Notes: generated by a model from the sequence alone, not told the origin. Positions 1 to 5,016 are shown, counted from the first letter of the stretch. The stretch: 5,108 nt of DNA from an uncultured Eubacteriales bacterium (GCA_902797515.1 CADBSX010000079.1:1-5108); one strand, 5' to 3'. Numbers and translations are program-made.

Positions 1-2
1 AT

Positions 3-1040
3 TTATCTTTCTTTGGTCAACTGTTCCCAAGTAAGAGGTCCGACTATGCCGTCGGCGGATAAGCCGTTCTTTTCCTGAAACGATTTTACGCCGCGCTCCG
101 TCGCCTCGCCGAATATTCCGTCGATCTCGCCGACGGGAATAAGAAAACTCTCTAACTTTTTCTGCAAATATTCCACGTACGCTCCGCGACTTCCCCGCCT
201 TAAAACAGGTCTCGGCGGAAGTACGAGCAACGTTCGCCAAGTATTCCTGCCGACTACTCCGTCGGCGGACAGTCCGTTTTTGTTCTGAAAATCCGCGACC
301 GCCTTTTCCGTTTCCGCGCCGAAAGTTCCGTCAACTCCTATCCGATAACCGTATCCCGATAATAAATATTGAAGAAGAACGACGCTTTCGCCTCTGTTTC
401 CCCTCTTTAAAAGCGGAAAATTTTCAAGCGAACGAGGAATAAACGGTACGCCGAGGTAGTTGCATACGCCTCTCGCCGTCTCTTCTCCTATTTCGGTCTG
501 AAAATCGGGATCGAGCATAAGTTGCGCCTCTCTTAAATTAGTCATAAATCCCGCCTCGATAAGAGCGGAAACGCAATTCACGCTTTCAAGAACGCCGACG
601 TCGGATAAAGTATAAACGCCTCTGCCCCTTTGAGCCGTTCCTCTCGTCAACGCCTCGTAAAGTTCTTCCGCGAGTTGTCTGCTGGAAGTCGGTCTGACGT
701 TCTGCGGGGAGTAGTAAGTCGTTATCCCGCTCGCGGAATTGAAACTCGTCCCCGCACCGAACGCGTTATACGCGAAAGTTACGAGAAGAGTAAGGTTTTG
801 TCTGTTGATCCGCGATACTCGGAGAGAAATCGGCGCGTCCTGAAGTTCCGGCTTTACGTCGTAAACTCTGAAACCGTTGCGAAGGCACGCCTCTATAAAT
901 TTTATTTTAGCCGCCCTGTTGATCTCGTTTTCGTATATCTGTCTGTTAAGCCCGGGCATAACGGGCGTTCTCTTGCCGAGAGTAGGCGGATTAACTCCGT
1001 GTTCGTCGTTCGCGCCTATGTAATAAACGTTATTTGCCAA
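3..1040 (-). CDS. Amidase_3-like cell-wall protein with two C-terminal peptidoglycan-binding domains
   Basis: This 345-aa protein has an N-terminal domain (residues about 5-197) with the fold signature of zinc N-acetylmuramoyl-L-alanine amidases (Amidase_3), which cut the bond between muramic acid and the stem peptide. Visible landmarks are H14 in DEHG (first zinc His), E37 in YENEIN (zinc Glu), the GITTYYSP segment (105-112) and E162 in ALIEAGFMTN (catalytic Glu). The position of the second zinc His, normally SIHANA, reads TFAYNA (88-93), so the usual ligand is missing and activity is uncertain. Two PG_binding_1 domains follow (about 208-272 and 279-343), each with DGxFG, FQxxNGLSADGxVG and TW; they look like a recent tandem duplication. 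No signal peptide is seen, as in mother-cell-lysis amidases such as CwlC, or in phage endolysins. The start is TTG at 1040, chosen for the AAGGAG at 1053-1048. The family call is firm; the role (sporulation, autolysis or a binding protein only) is inference. Confidence 0.9.
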   Translation of the reverse strand: MANNVYYIGANDEHGVNPPTLGKRTPVMPGLNRQIYENEINRAAKIKFIEACLRNGFRVYDVKPELQDAPISLRVSRINRQNLTLLVTFAYNAFGAGTSFNSASGITTYYSPQNVRPTSSRQLAEELYEALTRGTAQRGRGVYTLSDVGVLESVNCVSALIEAGFMTNLREAQLMLDPDFQTEIGEETARGVCNYLGVPFIPRSLENFPLLKRGNRGESVVLLQYLLSGYGYRIGVDGTFGAETEKAVADFQNKNGLSADGVVGRNTWRTLLVLPPRPVLRRGSRGAYVEYLQKKLESFLIPVGEIDGIFGEATERGVKSFQEKNGLSADGIVGPLTWEQLTKER

Positions 1041-1047
1041 AATCTTT

Positions 1048-1053
1048 CTCCTT
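1048..1053 (-). promoter_or_regulatory. Ribosome binding site fixing a TTG start
   Basis: AAGGAG sits 7 bases upstream of the TTG codon at 1040-1038. No ATG or GTG lies in frame nearby, so this site decides that the amidase-like protein starts at TTG. Confidence 0.8.
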
Positions 1054-1063
1054 TTCGTTTTAT

Positions 1064-1091
1064 ATTATGATAAAAGGATAAAATTTGTCAA
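1064..1091 (-). promoter_or_regulatory. Sigma-A promoter of the amidase-like gene
   Basis: On the minus strand TTGACA (1091-1086) is a perfect -35 box, followed after 16 bases by CATAAT (1069-1064), a 5/6 match to the -10 box. An alternative -10, TAATAT (1067-1062), would give an 18-base spacer. Transcription would begin near 1057, giving a leader of about 17 nt that just includes the AAGGAG. The promoter lies between the LysM gene and the amidase-like gene, so the latter can be expressed independently even if the upstream transcript reads through. No terminator is seen in this gap. Confidence 0.75.
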
Positions 1092-1099
1092 CCGCTCTT

Positions 1100-1414
1100 T
1101 TATAAATATATCGTTTGCCCGACGTATAATTCGTCTATCTTGTTTTTAGACGTTATTTCGAGCATTCTGTTCTTGTCGCCGCCCGCGAGAGAAAAAATAT
1201 CGTCTTTCGGCATTACGACGTGTTTTTTGCCGTGGATTTTCGTAACGACGATATACTGCCCCGCGGTCGGTTCTTCCGTCAGGCAGTTTTCGGAAATTAC
1301 GGCGGTTATCGTCGTGTGGAATTTTTCCGCGACGTCCGAAAGGCTTTCGCCCTCTTCGACCTTATATATAAAACTTTCCCTGAAATCGCTCGGACTTTTT
1401 AAAATCGTATTCAT
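1100..1414 (-). CDS. Small LysM-domain protein
   Basis: This 104-aa protein consists almost wholly of two LysM-like units, which bind N-acetylglucosamine-containing glycans such as peptidoglycan. The first (about residues 16-58) reads YKVEEGESLSDVAEKFHTT, a textbook LysM opening, and closes with GQYIVV. The second (about 64-104) is more diverged (HVVMPKDDIFSLAGG) and ends in VGQTIYL, a typical LysM end. There is no signal peptide or membrane segment, so the protein may act in the cytoplasm, for example on the forespore surface like other signal-less LysM spore proteins, or may be released by lysis; this is inference. It lies 59 bases upstream of the amidase-like gene on the same strand. The ATG at 1414 has no Shine-Dalgarno sequence, and a TATAAT ends only 6 bases before it, which suggests leaderless translation. 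The domain call is good; the biological role is unknown. Confidence 0.85.
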   Translation of the reverse strand: MNTILKSPSDFRESFIYKVEEGESLSDVAEKFHTTITAVISENCLTEEPTAGQYIVVTKIHGKKHVVMPKDDIFSLAGGDKNRMLEITSKNKIDELYVGQTIYL

Positions 1415-1420
1415 AGTTTT

Positions 1421-1450
1421 ATTATATTAAAAATAAACATTTAATATAAC
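1421..1450. promoter_or_regulatory. Palindromic divergent promoter region
   Basis: A perfect 10-bp inverted repeat (TTATATTAAA at 1422-1431, TTTAATATAA at 1440-1449, 8-base spacer) lies between the divergent LysM and flippase genes. On the minus strand it supplies TATAAT (1426-1421) 6 bases before the LysM ATG. On the plus strand it supplies TATAAC (1445-1450) about 10 bases before position 1461. Because of the symmetry each arm carries a -10-like box for one direction and a weak -35-like TTATAT for the other. The arrangement TTATATT-N14-AATATAAT on the minus strand also resembles a sporulation sigma-E promoter. The repeat may instead be an operator. The symmetry is directly visible; promoter use is inferred. 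Confidence 0.55.
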
Positions 1451-1460
1451 GGTTTTTTCC

Positions 1461-3032
1461 GTGATTTTTAAAAGCGAAGGTGATATTATTAAAAAACTAT
1501 TCAAAACAGTCGTTATCGTTACGGTTTTTTCCTTTGCGGAAAGAGCCTTGGGCTTTATTTACAGAATTTATCTGTCGCGCGCGCTCGGCGCGGAAGGACT
1601 CGGCGTCTATCAGATCGCGCTTTCCGTGCTCGGACTATTTATGACCATGTGCGCGTCGGGAATACCGATAACCGTATCGAGAACAATGATAAAAAACAGG
1701 GCGAAAAACAACGGGGATAAAAACGGTTCGGTTATATCTTCGGGCATAATTTTATCCCTTTTCGTTAGCGTTCCGCTGACCGTGCTCGTCCTTACCGACT
1801 GTCCTCTTCTCGGCTTTCTTTTTTCAGACAAAAGATGCGGTGCGCTTCTGTCCGTAATGATCCCCGGACTGATATTCACGTCCGTTTACGCGGTAATTCG
1901 CGGAGTTTTTTGGGGCAATTCCGATTTTCTGACTTACAGCGTTATCGAACTTATGGAAGAGGCGGTTATGATGATCGCGGGAATAATCCTTATAAGCGGC
2001 GCGGTCGGAAGTATCGACAACGTGTCGAAAGCGGGGCTCGCGGTGCTTATTTCCTATCTCTTCTCTTTCGGCGTCGCCGCGGCGGTTTTCTTTATAAAGG
2101 GCGGAAAACTCGGAAAGCCGAAAAAAGAGTTGAAACCGCTTTTTTCGTCGTCCGCGCCTATCACCGCCATGCGGACGGGAACGTCGCTTATAAATACTCT
2201 TATCGCAGTGATAATGCCCGCGAGATTGATTTATTTCGGCATGTCGTCCTCGGAAGCGGTATCGGAATTCGGAAAAGTTATCGGTATGGCTATGCCGCTT
2301 ATAACTATGCCGTCAACGCTTATAGGTTCGCTCGCGCTCGTACTCGTTCCCGAACTGTCGTCGAACTATTATTCGGGAAAATTCATAACGCTCAAAAACA
2401 ATATCGAAAAGGCGATAAAGATTTCCTGTTTCATTTCCTGTATGATAATTCCCGTCTTTCTCGTCTGCGGCGAAGAAATAGGCGAATTTATATACAGTGA
2501 CGGCGAAGTAGGAACTTTTATAATAAAATCGGCGATAACGATGCTGCCGCTTTGTCTGTCGATAATAACATCGAGTATGCTTAATTCGCTTAACAAAGAA
2601 AAAAGAACGCTCCTGAACTTTTCGTTCGGAGCGGTCGCCCTGCTTATCTGCATATATATTCTGCCCGCGTTTATAGGCATAAATTCGCTTATTCTCGGCA
2701 CTTTTCTCAATTATCTGATATCGGGAATACTGAATTTAAGTTTACTCGACAAAATAACCGTGGAAAAGCCCGCCTATAAAACGTATCTCTTAAAATCGGC
2801 GGCGTTTATACTGCCGTCTTTTTCCGTAGGCTTTTTCGTCAGAAATATCTTAAAGCGGTTTATAGGCGCTTTCCCCGCCACGGCGATAGCGATACCGATC
2901 GTACTCCTTTTTCAGGCGGGATCGTTCTACGTGTTCGGTATGACCGATTTCAAACCGAATAAAATTCAGAAAAACCGCCTCAAAGGTCTGACTTCAGCGA
3001 AAAGAGGCACGGCTATGAATAATAAAGCGTAA
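1461..3032 (+). CDS. SpoVB-like polysaccharide/lipid-linked precursor flippase (MOP superfamily)
   Basis: This is a polytopic membrane protein of the MOP exporter superfamily, in the SpoVB/Wzx-like branch that moves lipid-linked sugar precursors across the membrane. In Bacillus, SpoVB is needed for spore cortex formation. The family's N-terminal signature is clear: LGFIYRIYLSRALGAEGLGVYQ (broken as LGFIYRIYLS, then RALGAEGLGVYQ, residues 30-51), then ASGIPITVSRTM (65-76). Some 12-14 hydrophobic segments extend through the protein, and 523 aa (514 from the alternative start) matches SpoVB at about 518 aa. The first canonical start is GTG at 1461, which has no ribosome binding site. A strong GAAGGTGAT at 1476-1484 instead points to an ATT codon at 1488, giving a family-typical KKLFK amino end. 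The 3' end overlaps the convergent folT gene by 67 bp. The family is sure; SpoVB function rather than another flippase is probable, not proven. Confidence 0.9.
   Translation: MIFKSEGDIIKKLFKTVVIVTVFSFAERALGFIYRIYLSRALGAEGLGVYQIALSVLGLFMTMCASGIPITVSRTMIKNRAKNNGDKNGSVISSGIILSLFVSVPLTVLVLTDCPLLGFLFSDKRCGALLSVMIPGLIFTSVYAVIRGVFWGNSDFLTYSVIELMEEAVMMIAGIILISGAVGSIDNVSKAGLAVLISYLFSFGVAAAVFFIKGGKLGKPKKELKPLFSSSAPITAMRTGTSLINTLIAVIMPARLIYFGMSSSEAVSEFGKVIGMAMPLITMPSTLIGSLALVLVPELSSNYYSGKFITLKNNIEKAIKISCFISCMIIPVFLVCGEEIGEFIYSDGEVGTFIIKSAITMLPLCLSIITSSMLNSLNKEKRTLLNFSFGAVALLICIYILPAFIGINSLILGTFLNYLISGILNLSLLDKITVEKPAYKTYLLKSAAFILPSFSVGFFVRNILKRFIGAFPATAIAIPIVLLFQAGSFYVFGMTDFKPNKIQKNRLKGLTSAKRGTAMNNKA
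1476..1484 (+). promoter_or_regulatory. Ribosome binding site favouring an ATT start at 1488
   Basis: GAAGGTGAT contains AGGTGAT, complementary to the 3' end of 16S rRNA (AGGAGGTGAT core). It lies 15 bases downstream of the GTG at 1461 and so cannot serve it. It is correctly spaced (7 bases from the GG) for the in-frame ATT at 1488, or less well for the ATT at 1485. There is no ATG, GTG or TTG at the expected place. Confidence 0.6.
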
Positions 3033-3592
3033 TTTACGAGACTGTTCCACAGTTGCCCCATAAAAAGAAGTCTTATTATCGCGTAGCCGATATAGGTCAC
3101 GTTTCCGCCGAATTTCTCGTTGAAATAGCCTATGCTTTTCTTTGAAAAACCTATGTTCGTATAATATACGTAAAAGCCCGTAGTGTTTATTCCGACGGAA
3201 CAGACGATAAGCGTCAGAACGCAAATTATAGCGAGTTTAACAAACGTCGCCGCCCTGCCTTTCGGTCCGTTATTCATTATTACGCCACCTAAAAACGCCA
3301 TCATTGCCGTGGATATACCTATCCACGGCATATATATTCCCCCCGGATTAACGAGCCAGCCGAGCAGATCGCCGAGAAAACAGACCGCGAAACCGAGCCC
3401 CCCGCCGAGGAATACACCGCACAGTACCGAGGCGAATATCGTCAGCGAAAACTGAATATCCATAAGTTTTATTTCGAGCCACATATTGCAGATCACGACG
3501 AGCGCGGTCAGAACTGCGGTATAAGCGATTTTTTTGGAAACGTTCGCCTCTTTAAGAACTTCGGAAAATAAGATATTGACCTTTTTAGACAT
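2966..3592 (-). CDS. folT: ECF transporter S component, probable folate transporter FolT
   Basis: This 208-aa membrane protein is the substrate-binding S component of an energy-coupling factor transporter; it would dock on shared EcfT and EcfA1/A2 subunits (not in this window) to import folate. About six membrane segments are visible, around residues 21-40, 47-64, 65-81, 88-107, 116-138 and 167-198. The GDLLGWLVNPGGIYMPWIG segment (74-92), followed by STAMMAFLGG, matches the characteristic D-L-G-x-L-x-x-P-x-G-x-Y-x-P pattern of FolT-type S components. Substrate assignment is strongly supported by the tetrahydrofolate riboswitch immediately upstream. The start ATG at 3592 has AGGAGG 6 bases away. 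The stop lies inside the coding 3' end of the convergent flippase gene, so no separate terminator is seen. A 26-base perfect hairpin lies inside the gene at 3305-3330. Confidence 0.88.
   Translation of the reverse strand: MSKKVNILFSEVLKEANVSKKIAYTAVLTALVVICNMWLEIKLMDIQFSLTIFASVLCGVFLGGGLGFAVCFLGDLLGWLVNPGGIYMPWIGISTAMMAFLGGVIMNNGPKGRAATFVKLAIICVLTLIVCSVGINTTGFYVYYTNIGFSKKSIGYFNEKFGGNVTYIGYAIIRLLFMGQLWNSLVNYALLFIAVPLFAEVRPLRRFF
3305..3330 (-). repeat. Perfect 11-bp hairpin inside folT
   Basis: TGCCGTGGATA (3305-3315) and TATCCACGGCA (3320-3330) are exact reverse complements separated by 4 bases. In the folT mRNA they would form a strong stem over the codons for MPWIGISTAM. No U-tract follows, so it is not a normal terminator. 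Function is unknown; it could be chance from the codons used. Confidence 0.6.
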
Positions 3593-3598
3593 AAAAAA

Positions 3599-3604
3599 CC
3601 TCCT
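3599..3604 (-). promoter_or_regulatory. folT ribosome binding site
   Basis: A perfect AGGAGG lies 6 bases before the folT ATG. It is outside the attenuator hairpin by about 24 bases, so it is not obviously sequestered; this favours control at transcription rather than translation. Confidence 0.85.
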
Positions 3605-3627
3605 ACGTAAAGCAGAAGATCCAAATT

Positions 3628-3650
3628 AAAAACCGAAAAATTCAATTTTC
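3628..3650 (-). terminator. Riboswitch-controlled attenuator of folT
   Basis: Reading the minus strand, CGAAAA (3651-3646) pairs with TTTTCG (3639-3634) around a 6-base loop, and GTTTTT (3633-3628) follows as a U-tract. A competing longer version pairs CCGA (3657-3654) with TCGG (3636-3633) plus AAAA/TTTT. The stem is short and AU-rich, so it is a modest terminator on its own. Its 5' arm can alternatively pair with TTTTTC (3670-3665) around the inner stem GCAT/ATGC (3661-3658 with 3654-3651), forming an antiterminator. The structure was worked out by hand and not folded by energy calculation. Confidence 0.6.
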
Positions 3651-3763
3651 GCATCGGATGCGCCGAAAAACCGCAAGACGGCGATTAAAGATTTCGCCCT
3701 TCTTTTCGTCCGTATTCAACATCCCGTTATACGGCACTTAACGCTTTTCGTACTACTTTGCCT
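3651..3763 (-). promoter_or_regulatory. Tetrahydrofolate (THF) riboswitch upstream of folT
   Basis: The folT leader carries the conserved blocks of the THF riboswitch (Rfam class THF) in order: AAGTAG (3758-3753), GCGTTAAGTG (3744-3735), GGGATGTTG (3725-3717), GACGAA (3710-3705), GCGG (3674-3671) and GCATCCG (3661-3655). The stems also fit. P2 is CGAAAA (3750-3745) with TTTTCG (3669-3664). P3 is CCGTAT (3734-3729) with ATACGG (3715-3710). P4 is GGCGA with TCGCC (within 3705-3676), extended by AAGA/TCTT. The long-range pseudoknot is GGATG (3724-3720) with CATCC (3660-3656). P1 is weak, only GCA with TGC. Known members bind reduced folates and reduce expression of folate transport or synthesis genes when ligand is abundant, which fits the adjacent ECF S component. 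Confidence 0.93.
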
Positions 3764-3767
3764 CTAT

Positions 3768-3796
3768 ATGATACATCAACGCTTTTTATAAGTCAA
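3768..3796 (-). promoter_or_regulatory. folT promoter
   Basis: TTGACT (3796-3791), a 17-base spacer and TATCAT (3773-3768) form a near-consensus sigma-A promoter. Transcription would start near 3763-3761, right at the 5' edge of the riboswitch aptamer. An A/T-tract palindrome, GAAAAAATTTTTTC (3814-3827), lies upstream where an UP element would sit. Confidence 0.8.
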
Positions 3797-3813
3797 ACGT
3801 TTCGGAATAAAAA

Positions 3814-3827
3814 GAAAAAATTTTTTC
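3814..3827. repeat. A/T-tract palindrome between folT promoter and DUF421 gene
   Basis: GAAAAAATTTTTTC is a perfect 14-bp palindrome made of an A6T6 tract, of the kind that bends DNA. It begins 17 bases upstream of the folT -35 box and ends 11 bases before the DUF421 ATG, so it could act as an UP element or a regulator site for either gene. Its function is not shown. Confidence 0.4.
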
Positions 3828-3838
3828 ATACTCTATTT

Positions 3839-4522
3839 ATGATTATAATTTTTATCCGTTCCGCCGTCACCTTTATAGCACTTCTTATCGTTATGCGGCT
3901 TATGGGAAAACGGCAGATAGGCGAAATGCAACCTTTCGAACTCGTAATCACTCTTCTTATCGCGGAACTCGCCTGCATACCGATGTCGGATATATCGATA
4001 CCGCTCGTTTACGGGATTTCCGCGGTTTTAGCGGTTTTTATTCTTCATCAGATATTCTCTCTCGCCGAACAATCCGGCAGATTTACAAAACGGATAATAA
4101 GCGGTAAACCGTCGATCGTTCTCAATAAAGACGGCGTCGATTTCAAAGAGTTAAGAAAAAACAATCTCGACGTAGAGGACCTTATAGAATCGATGCGCGC
4201 GAGCGGATATTTTTCTCTCGACGACCTCGACTACGCTATATTCGAATCCAACGGCAAACTGTCGGCAAAGGAAAAAGAGGACTTTACCGAAAGAAAACCG
4301 TCGCTGCCCGTTCTTATAGTCGCGGAAGGGAAACTGATACACGACAACGTGAACAAAAACGGTCTTACAAGTGAAAAACTTTCCGAAATAATGAAGAAAA
4401 ACGGCGCGAAAACCGTAAGAGAAATAGAGGTTATGACTTTGGACGAAAACGGTAAGGTGTATTTGCAAAAGAAAAACGAAAAATATAAGACTTTCAATAT
4501 AAAAGGTGAAACAAATGAATAA
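3839..4522 (+). CDS. DUF421 (YetF-like) membrane protein
   Basis: This 227-aa protein matches the DUF421/YetF family. It has three N-terminal membrane segments (about residues 2-19, 33-50 and 53-74), with the family signature VMRLMGKRQIGEMQPFELVI (18-37) between the first two, followed by a soluble C-terminal domain. That domain shows the expected ISGKPSIVLNKDGV (87-100), LIESMRASGYFSLDDLDYAIF (split as LIESMRASGY and FSLDDLDYAIF, 115-135) and SNGKLS. A second copy of the small alpha/beta motif follows as LIVAEGKLIHDNVNKNGL (159-176). Biochemical function is unknown; relatives occur in spore membranes (the 2Duf proteins carry a DUF421 domain), so a spore link is possible but only inferred. 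The ATG at 3839 is chosen because it gives the family-typical short N-terminus; a TTG at 3758 would add 27 non-conserved residues lying over the folT riboswitch and promoter. No Shine-Dalgarno sequence or convincing plus-strand promoter is visible. Its 3' end overlaps the DUF4363 gene. Confidence 0.9.
   Translation: MIIIFIRSAVTFIALLIVMRLMGKRQIGEMQPFELVITLLIAELACIPMSDISIPLVYGISAVLAVFILHQIFSLAEQSGRFTKRIISGKPSIVLNKDGVDFKELRKNNLDVEDLIESMRASGYFSLDDLDYAIFESNGKLSAKEKEDFTERKPSLPVLIVAEGKLIHDNVNKNGLTSEKLSEIMKKNGAKTVREIEVMTLDENGKVYLQKKNEKYKTFNIKGETNE
4501..4508 (+). promoter_or_regulatory. DUF4363 ribosome binding site inside the DUF421 gene
   Basis: AAAAGGTG lies 6 bases before the ATG at 4515. The GTG at 4506-4508 is in frame, but it is part of this site and so is not a good start codon. 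Confidence 0.7.
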
Positions 4523-4892
4523 AACGATACTGTCGGTTATAATAGCAGCGATGATCTTTTTTGGCGGCGCGATCGCGGAACAAATCATCCTGTCCGACGC
4601 GTTCGGAAAACTCGGAACAGAACTCAACGCCGCGTATGTCCGTTTAAAGGAAGAAACCGCGACGGCGGAAGAAATGGAAAAACTTCAAAACTGCTGGATA
4701 GAACAGAAAAAAAGACTGCACTCTTTCATTTCTCACAACGATATAAAGGAATTCGATTTATGGATATCCGAAGCGCTCGCTTACGTCAAACTCGGAAACT
4801 ATGAAGAGGCGACGGAAAAAATCGAAGTGACGATAGAACTTACCGAACAAGTTCCGAAAGGCTATAAAATTTTCCCCGAAAACATTTTCTGA
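4515..4892 (+). CDS. DUF4363 family membrane-anchored protein
   Basis: This 125-aa protein has one N-terminal membrane helix (about residues 4-24) and a helical, charged domain, presumably outside the cell, with coiled-coil-like stretches. Family landmarks are W61 followed by KKRLHSFISHNDI (65-77) and a C-terminal P-x-x-Y-x-x-x-x-ENI ending (114-124). DUF4363 genes are commonly found next to DUF421 genes in Clostridia and related groups, and the two overlap here by 8 bases (ATGAATAA), which implies translational coupling and probably a joint complex. The start is ATG at 4515 because the upstream GTG (4506) falls within the ribosome binding site. The function of the pair is unknown. An intrinsic terminator follows 125 bases downstream, after a long hairpin. 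Confidence 0.85.
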   Translation: MNKTILSVIIAAMIFFGGAIAEQIILSDAFGKLGTELNAAYVRLKEETATAEEMEKLQNCWIEQKKRLHSFISHNDIKEFDLWISEALAYVKLGNYEEATEKIEVTIELTEQVPKGYKIFPENIF

Positions 4893-4927
4893 CGAAAAAA
4901 CGGGCAAGAAAAAGTACGGACTTCTCT

Positions 4928-4980
4928 CGTTGTCATCCTGTCAATATTCACCACAGGCGAATATTGACAGGATGACAACG
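4928..4980. repeat. 22-bp perfect inverted repeat (REP/MITE-like hairpin)
   Basis: The arms at 4928-4949 and 4959-4980 are exact reverse complements over 22 bp, with a 9-base loop that can add two more C-G pairs after one mismatch. The outer ends read CGTTGTCATCCTG and CAGGATGACAACG. No T-tract follows (CTTTTCAAAC), so it is not a standard terminator. TTGTCATCCTG-type palindromes recall dispersed repeat elements seen in bacterial genomes, but copy number cannot be judged from one copy. It may also act as an mRNA 3'-end stabiliser for the DUF421/DUF4363 transcript. Confidence 0.75.
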
Positions 4981-5016
4981 CTTTTCAAACGGACATTGAC
5001 GAAATAACAGTATAAC

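Noticed and set aside
630..1070. 146-aa plus-strand open frame
   Set aside because: Antisense to the amidase-like gene; Arg/Ser-rich composition with no domain, start at an internal ATG without a ribosome binding site.
1835..2500. 221-aa plus-strand open frame
   Set aside because: Frame-shifted shadow of the flippase gene, strongly Arg-rich and without recognisable motifs.
2915..2965. Terminator for folT inside the flippase gene
   Set aside because: Only a weak TTCGGT/ACCGAA pairing with a large loop and no U-tract was found.
3758..3838. N-terminal extension of the DUF421 protein from TTG
   Set aside because: The extra 27 residues are not family-like and overlap the folT riboswitch and promoter; the ATG at 3839 gives the usual short N-terminus.
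4151..4627. 158-aa minus-strand open frame
   Set aside because: Antisense to the DUF421/DUF4363 genes, Phe/Val-rich shadow without domains or ribosome binding site.
4996..5016. TTGACG followed by TATAAC as a promoter
   Set aside because: The spacer is only 9 bases, far too short for a sigma-A promoter.
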